Shown: piece by piece, positions 57,796-64,000 of the stretch
Layout: the number at the start of each line of letters is the position of its first letter
Numbering within the stretch: position 1 is the stretch's first letter
Assembly: GCA_029844215.1 (NCBI GenBank)
Contig: CM056719.1
Location: 434,001 to 498,000, forward strand
Direction: 5' to 3'
Source of the DNA: Przewalskia tangutica
Lineage: Eukaryota; Streptophyta; Magnoliopsida; Solanales; Solanaceae
DNA: 64,000 bases
Made by a program: the position numbers and the translations under genes
The notes under the pieces: generated by a model
The model's database searches: none
Told to the model about the DNA's origin: nothing
The model's input: the letters and a program-made list of their open reading frames with translations, nothing else

Positions 57796-60700
57796 ATGGC
57801 AGAAGCGATCATCGAAGTTTTATTACAAAATCTGAGCTCTTTTATCCAAAGGGAGTTAGGATTGCTTTACGGCGTCGATGAGGAATTAAGAAAGCTTTCA
57901 AGCTTGCTATCGACAATCAAGGCTGTTCTCCAGGATGCCGACCAGGAACAACTGAAAGAAAAGGCAATAAGAAACTGGTTGCAGAAGCTAAACAGGGCTA
58001 CTTATGAAGTTGATGATGTCTTGGATGAATGTGCAGCGAAAGCCATCAGGTTGCAGGAAAAAGCCCGAAGAATTGGATGCATTTCCTTGCCATCTGGGTT
58101 TTCCTTGGAGAATATTTTGTTTCGTCGCCAGATAGGGCAAAAGGTTAAAGATGCCATCAGGAAACTAGATGGAATTGCTGACGAACGTATTAAATTCCAT
58201 TTGTCTGAAGTGACTGCGAAGAAACAATCCACAACAGATGAAGTACGTGAAACTGGCTTTGTTTTAACTCCGGCAGAAGTCTATGGAAGGGACGATGACA
58301 AAAGGAAGATTGTTGAGATCTTAATGAACCACGTGGACGATTTTCGAGAGCTTTTGGTTCTCCCTATAGTTGGAATGGGGGGTCTTGGAAAAACGACTCT
58401 TGCTCAATTAATTTTCAATGATGTGTGGGTACATGAACATTTCGATTTGAAAATTTGGGTTTGCGTGTCATATAATTTTGACGAGAAGAGGCTGATAAGA
58501 GCAATACTAGAAGCCATAGTTGGGAAAGATACAAATGCTTCTGAGTTAGCTTCTTTACAAAGTCACCTCATAACCTTGTTGAGAGGGAAAAGATATTTAC
58601 TCATTCTGGATGATGTTTGGAATGAAGATCAAGAGAAGTGGGATAAATTAAAAGCCTTACTAACAATTGGATCTAGAGGTACTTCAGTTATTACCACTAC
58701 TCGCCTAGAAAAGGTTGCTTCAATTATGGGAACAGTACAGCCACATCGTTTATCCTGCTTGTCGGAGTATGACTGTTGGTTGTTGTTCAAGCAACGTGCA
58801 TTTGGCATCTGCAGAAAAGAAATCCCCAATCTTGTGGATATTGGAAAAGAGATTGTAAGAAGATGTTGTGGTGTGCCTCTAGCTGCTAAAGCTCTAGGAA
58901 GTCTTTTGCGCTTTAAGACTGATGAAAAAGAATGGTCGTTTGTCAGAGATAGTGATTTTTGGAATTTACCACAAGACGAAAGTTCGATTTTGCCTGCCCT
59001 GAGGTTGAGCTATTTTCATCTTCCTCAAGATTTGAGACACTGTTTTGCTTATTGTGCTATATTTGAGAAGGGCTCCAAAATTGACAAAAAAGAGCTAATA
59101 TATTTCTGGATGGCCAACGGATTTATCTCTTCCGAGGGAAACTTGGAACCTGAGGATAGGGGTGATGAAGTATGGAATGAATTATACTGGAGATCTTTGT
59201 TCCAAGAAGTGCAACAAAATTCAGATGGGAGGATGTTGTTTAAGATACACGATCTTGTTCATGACCTGGCCCAATCTATAATGGATGATGGGATTCATGC
59301 AACAAAACTTGAAGGAGGGGAAAATATATCGGCAAGCAGAATTCGCCATGCAACAATACATGCAGAAGATAAGTCGTTCCTTGCTTTTCTGAAAAGTATT
59401 ATGCCTTACGACCCTTTGACAATCACAATGTTTCGTTCTTTAAGGGTGTTGATTTTTTGCTCTGTTCAGTTAAAGGAATTGCCACCTGCAATTGGAAATC
59501 TAATACATTTAAGGTATTTAGACCTTTTCAGTACATGTATTGAGAGTCTTCCTCACAGTATATGTTCTCTTCAGAACCTGCAGATGCTAAGCGTAGAAGA
59601 TTGTTGCTTACTTCGTGTTTTACCAAAACATCTGAGATATCTGATAAATCTTCGACGTCTCCGGCTAAAAGGCTGTCCATTGAGTCACATGCCGCCTAAT
59701 ATAGGACAATTGACACACCTCAAGACCTTAAACAAGTTTGTCGTAGAAAAGAAAAACTGTTCCAAGCTTAGTGAATTGCGAGATTTGAATCTCCAGGGAG
59801 AACTAGTTATTGAACACCTTGAGAGGGTTGAAAATCATACGGAGGCGAAAGAAGCTCTAAGTTCAAAGCAAGACCTCCAAAGTTTAGCTCTGTATTGGAA
59901 CCGTTCCACTGGCCCTGGGTGTGAGTCATCAAACAATGTTGATCTGCAGGTACTCGAAGCACTAGAACCTCATTCCAACCTTAAGCATTTGAAGGTATTG
60001 TTTGGTGTTTGCCCTGATTTTCTTACCATAGTAGTTGGATTTTACTTTTCCGAGAAGGAAAATATAAATTTTTCATACTTGACTAATCCTTTTTCTGGGA
60101 GGAAAGATTTGGACTTCTATTAATTGAAGCTCCTTCGTTCTCACTTGACAACATCCACAATGTCGCTCTAAGGGCTTTGAGACTCTTGTTTAGGGGGAGA
60201 ATTTGTGAGACACAAGTGTTACATTGTCACTTGTGTGATCCTCTTTTTTCGAGTGAATTTTGTGAGGTTATATTTCTCTCGATATTTTGTACTCTCTTCT
60301 ATATAGTGGATTGCTCATCTCCACCTGTGGATGTAGGTCGATGGACCGAACCACGTTAAATTATTGTGTCTCCTTTGGTATATTTCTCTTTTGTTGTTTG
60401 ATTTATGTGTTTGCTATGTTTCCTGCTTATTTCGGTCGTAACAGGTATCCGGTTTCAGAAGTACATGCTTGGCAAGTTGGATGAGGGCTTCTGTTTTGGA
60501 AACCATCATTACTATTTATATTCATGATTGTAAATACTGCTCACATCTCCCTCCACTAGCTCAGCTTCCTTGTTTGAAAAATCTTTCGCTGAGGGGAATT
60601 CACGTGGAGTACATTGACAGTGACCTTGAAAGTGGATCATCCCAATTAAGAAAGTTCCCATCCTTGGAATCACTTGAGATATGCAACCTCCCGAATTTAA

Positions 60701-61659
60701 AAGGAGTTTCAATCGAAGGAGAAGAACCATTTCCAAGTCTTCATGAAATGTGGATTGAAGACTGCCCTTTGCTGACATTTCCGCGTCTTTTATCACTCAG
60801 AAAATTGAGAAATATGAAATGCTCAAACAAGACTCTAGCCTCTATCTCTAATCTTTGTGGTCTCACCTGCTTAGAAGTTGCTAACAACAAGGAACTAACC
60901 TCTTTCCCTGAAGAGCTGCTAACAAACCTCACCAATCTTGAAATATTGTCGATTGGGGGTTTCACAAAGCTGGAAGTACTGCCGAGCAGCCTGGCGAGCC
61001 TCACTGCATTGACGTCCTTGCATATTGGTTACTGCAACCAACTAGAGTCTCTACCAGAGCAGGGATTGCAAGGCCTCACCTCAGTCCGTAAATTGTCAAT
61101 CAACTGCTCTGATAGATTGAAATATCTGTCTAAAGGATTCCGGCACCTAGCTTCACTGGAGGAACTGGAAATATTTGGGTGTCCAAAGTTGGTTTCTTTT
61201 CCGCACGAGATTAAACACCTGAATTCCCTTCGTCGTGTTCACCTTGATGGCCTGCCAATGTTTCACTCGGGAGAAGATGCTGTTATTCACCAGTTTTCTT
61301 TGTGGCAATTGCCTGAGGCCTTACGGCACGTTCACAATCTCCAATCTCTTTCTGTATGTAGATTCCCAAGTTTGACTTCGTTGCCCGAGTGGTTAGGAGA
61401 ACATACGTCTCTCAAGGAACTGAACATAGTACAGTGTGATAATCTTGCCTCACTGCCAGAGTGTATGGAGGGAATGAACCTCCAGTCCTTGAGCATTTTG
61501 GGCTGTGCAATATTGGAGAAGCGTTGCGAGCAGGGACAAGGAGAAGACTGGTACAAGATTGCGCACATTCCAAAAGTGAAAATCAGCCAGCATTGTGATT
61601 TTCTTGGTTTCAAGTTGTCCTCAGAGAGGTTCATTGGTCTAAGGCGATTTCACTTGTAG
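57796..61659 (+). CDS. CC-NB-LRR (CNL) disease-resistance protein, RGA-like
   Basis: Two exons, 57796-59994 and 60445-61659, join in phase to 1137 residues, a typical CNL length. Order: Rx-type coiled-coil (1-170, EDVID-like YEVDDVLDE), P-loop GMGGLGKTT (193-201), RNBS-A FDLKIWVCVSY, kinase-2 LLILDDVW (268-275), RNBS-B STTR-like VITTTR, GLPL as GVPL (359-362), RNBS-D CFAYCAIFEKG, MHD as IHD (484-486), then LRRs in both exons. Such proteins sense pathogen effectors in the cytoplasm and trigger defence. The ATG at 57796 begins MAEAII; the frame extends slightly upstream without another ATG. No frameshift or stop is seen in either exon. If the intron is not removed, translation stops at 60123 and loses the last LRRs. 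The intron holds a Copia LTR remnant. Pathogen specificity cannot be read. Confidence 0.92.
60124..60443 (+). mobile_element. Copia 3' fragment (polypurine tract and LTR) inside the NLR intron
   Basis: Text like ttgtttagggggagaat (about 60187-60203) is a Copia polypurine tract. It is followed by an LTR-like 240 bp from tgtgagacac (60204) to cggtcgtaaca (60443), including gatgtaggtcgatggaccga and accacgttaaatt, wording I know from plant Copia LTR ends. No matching LTR or target duplication was found. The LTR end CA plus the next G forms the CAG splice acceptor used by exon 2. Confidence 0.65.
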
Positions 61660-62313
61660 AAGGAATCGCCACTGACGTTATATTTTGAAGTTCATAATGC
61701 TACCGTTCTTGAAGTGTTGGCGTAATATTTATACTTATTACAGGTATGTTTAGCTTTACGTCTTTCTATTAAGATTCAACTGATCATAATCACAAAAACC
61801 TGTGTTTTATGTCAAGTCTACATCGCATGATGGAGAAGCTACGACTGTTCTTCTTTGATGACAAAAAATGTAGTGTAAAAGAATTTCATTTATATATTTG
61901 GACTTTTATGAATTTACTATCCATAATCACTTAGTCTGTAACAATCTCGAAAACCGTAAATTAGAAGATATAGAAGTGTGGGTGGATAAAGTTGACAGTT
62001 CTCTTCCATTTTGTTGGTGCAGTCATGTGAGGCACTTGAACTTTCGCCTTCAACTTCCAAGAATTTTCATGTCAAATTTCCCCCGAGTATGACATAACTT
62101 CTCTTTCGGTAATCATGAACGGTAATCATGATATTTTCAAAATGAATTCAAGTTTTATACATTATTAGAGGCTGGTGATATTTACGGGTAAGCCTCCTTA
62201 AAAGGGAAAATGCCTAAAATATATCCCAACCTTTGTTTGGATTTGCTGAAACATACCTAACCTTATTACCCCTGAATATATTTTTAAGGAATTTCTTTGA
62301 CATTTATCGAGTG
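61660..62313 (+). other. NLR 3' UTR and intergenic sequence
   Basis: AT-rich, no gene recognised. The short open frame at 61898-62092 has no known family. Confidence 0.45.
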
Positions 62314-62321
62314 ATCTGGAT

Positions 62322-63336
62322 CAATGTTCTAAAAGACGCTAGGCGGAGATTTGACGGAGCCTGACCGCCTAGTGCCTAGACGGCTAGGCGGGCTCCTAGA
62401 CGGATTCCTAGCCGGATGTATTTTTTTTTAATTTTTTTAATATTTTACATCAATTGTATATATATCATATATGCATAAAATATATAAATCATAAAATCAA
62501 TACATTCTTAAGTAATTAATAAATTCATAAATCATTAAAGTACCTTTAAGACGAACAACATGAGCAAAAATCAAAATTCCATCTCTTCGTTACCAAGATC
62601 TCCAATATCGAAAAATTGGGGGATATATATATATATATATATATTGTATATCATGTCTTAATTGTACACAATTATGAACATTAATCATAATTCAAAAAAT
62701 TTAACCAATAATTATAAATGCATTTGTTTCCAAATAATTCTCAAAGAATTAATGTCTCACTCCGTCAAAATCGAGAAATAGTCTAAATTAAATATGATAA
62801 AATAATTACATCACCATTTCAAGTCATGTTTTAAGTTAAAAGGAATTTGATATGATTTAAATCTCTTAAATTCTAATTAGTGTTAAAATTTGGCTTAAAT
62901 TACACTATTGATCTATTTTGGCCATATTTGAAATGTTTTGGTTTTTGATTAATTTAAAACATGTCTCAAAATTCGTATTTAAAGCACATTGGGTCCTCGT
63001 CCCTTTATTTTTGGCCAAGCCCGAGACTGAGAGTCTAGACCCGGCCCAGGCGCAATTCCCATAGCATAAAAGAGGGGGAAAACCCCAATTCCTTTAACAA
63101 ACCCTAAGGCTTCCCTCTCACTTCCCTTGTCTGCTACGTCGATGCCATTTTTGTCAAAGGTCAAGGGTGTACGTCTTTCTCTATGTCTCTACATAGATGG
63201 AAGAAGAAGGCTTCCCTCTCACTTACCCTCTGTTTGCTGTAATATAGGGCAAAAAAATTGGGGGTAAAATCCATCAAAAAAATCGGACTGGGGCCGCTTA
63301 GGGCAAAATCGGGACGGCCTGGGGGTGCCTAGCGCC

Positions 63337-63370
<34 letters not shown>
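62322..63370. mobile_element. hAT-type element carrying leader-like sequence
   Basis: 1049 bp with inverted ends caatgttctaaaa and ttttagaacactg, flanked by the perfect 8-bp duplication atctggat (62314-62321 and 63371-63378). Sub-terminal blocks are rich in gcctaggcgg and its variants. The interior is AT-rich to 62970, then 62980-63240 is different: tataaaagagg-like gcataaaagagggggaaaac, aaccctaag, and ctt-rich text like a gene leader, with cttccctctcactt repeated (about 63110 and 63210). No transposase. Confidence 0.88.
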
Positions 63371-63378
63371 ATCTGGAT

Positions 63379-63747
63379 AACAATTCAAACACGTGCTGAA
63401 CAAAAGGCCAAAAGACAAAAGAGTCCGGTCATTTTCAGGTCATTTCACTTTTCTAACAAAAAAAAAATTAGATTCTCTCCTACACTTCAAAAAAAAATTC
63501 ATGGAGAAAGCAATTGATTCTCTTGGAATTTGATCTTGTAAATCACTATATTCTTTCATAATCGAGTTTTGGCTTGTGTGACATTGGATTTTGGTTTGAT
63601 ATTTTCAGATAAATGCCAAAGAAATGCTTTAACAATATATTTAGGGGTAATAGAACCACCGTAAAGTTAGGTGTGTTACATCATATCCGGACAAAGATTG
63701 AAATGTAATTTAGGCATATCCCCTCCTTAAAATATGGTATTTGTAAC
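63379..63747 (-). other. Intron or flank of the partial minus-strand gene
   Basis: AT-rich. The only clear point is a GT donor on the minus strand at 63747-63746, directly after the exon that ends at 63748. Confidence 0.4.
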
Positions 63748-64000
63748 CTTGAAAATACGACATCTGATCCTCCATTTTGCTTCTTATCAGTCCCCAAAGT
63801 TTCTGGAATCAAAGGATTATGAGACATATGATTGTAGTAAGAAGCATATGGTTGTACTAAAATGCAGCTTCCAGGTGCAATATATCTATAAGAAGACGGG
63901 TAAGGAAATGGTGCGAATGCATTAGGTTGAGGCCAATATACTAAAGGCACAACAGAATTTGGTGGATACATTGGGAAAACAGGATGAACATTGGTTATGA
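63748..64000 (-). CDS. Partial exon of an unidentified Pro/Tyr-rich protein
   Basis: On the minus strand an open frame runs in from the window end and reads FPMYPPNSVVPLVYWPQ, FAPFPYPSSYRYIAPGS, LVQPYASYYNHMSHNP and ends GGSDVVFS at a good AAG/GTTACA donor (exon end 63748). Low-complexity Pro/Tyr composition, no domain, signal peptide or membrane segment. The clean frame and donor suggest a real coding exon, perhaps from a regulatory or RNA-associated protein, but I do not recognise it. Confidence 0.5.

Noticed and set aside
59995..60123. Open frame continuing past 59994 as the real end of the NLR
   Set aside because: The LRR text stops making sense at 59995, a GT donor is there, and the LRR resumes in phase at 60445.

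Overview
The window is nuclear DNA of a flowering plant, almost certainly Solanaceae. The genes have plant GT-AG introns and plant-specific families: a BGLU45/46/47-like glucosidase, an RBP45-type RNA-binding protein, an S40 senescence regulator and a CC-NB-LRR resistance protein. The repeats include SINEs of the TS, Au-like and SolS-like kinds that I know from this family. I saw no rRNA genes, CRISPR arrays or organelle gene blocks.

Layout. 1-3514: 3' part of a GH1 beta-glucosidase gene (+), with two copies of one MITE family, one ending 13 bp before an exon and one starting just after the stop. 3841-18916: a four-part nest of LTR retrotransposons. A Ty1/Copia element is split twice, by an Athila-like Ty3/Gypsy element (whose own 5' LTR carries an inverted solo LTR of the same family) and by a 3.5-kb solo LTR. 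Every insertion has a perfect 5-bp target duplication. 19700-21133: Copia gag relic, Tourist-like MITE and Au-like SINE. 21264-26734: complete RBP45-like gene (+). 27749-30700: a SINE with 17-bp target duplications, then a minus-strand Copia relic. 31585-41054: a minus-strand Ty3/Gypsy element with 3.4-kb LTRs and a short, decayed interior. 42845-43585: complete two-exon EF-hand gene (+). 43732-46349: tandem repeats, a tRNA-Gly relic lacking its anticodon, and a CACTA-like element. 46420-51457: MITEs, a gag-bearing Copia relic, a SINE with an inverted head, a GA-rich tract and a rearranged Copia fragment. 52151-52576: complete S40-type gene (-). 53405-57350: MITEs and SINEs. 57796-61659: CC-NB-LRR gene (+) whose single intron contains a Copia LTR remnant ending at the splice acceptor. 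62322-63370: hAT-type element. 63748-64000: partial unidentified gene (-).

The six host genes are unrelated single plant genes, not a cluster or operon. I did not find a convincing new biological system. What stands out is how transposon ends meet gene structure (NLR splice acceptor, glucosidase exon 3 acceptor and 3' UTR) and several rearranged small elements. Boundaries rest on visible target duplications and terminal repeats. Family names come from recognised motifs and were not checked by search.
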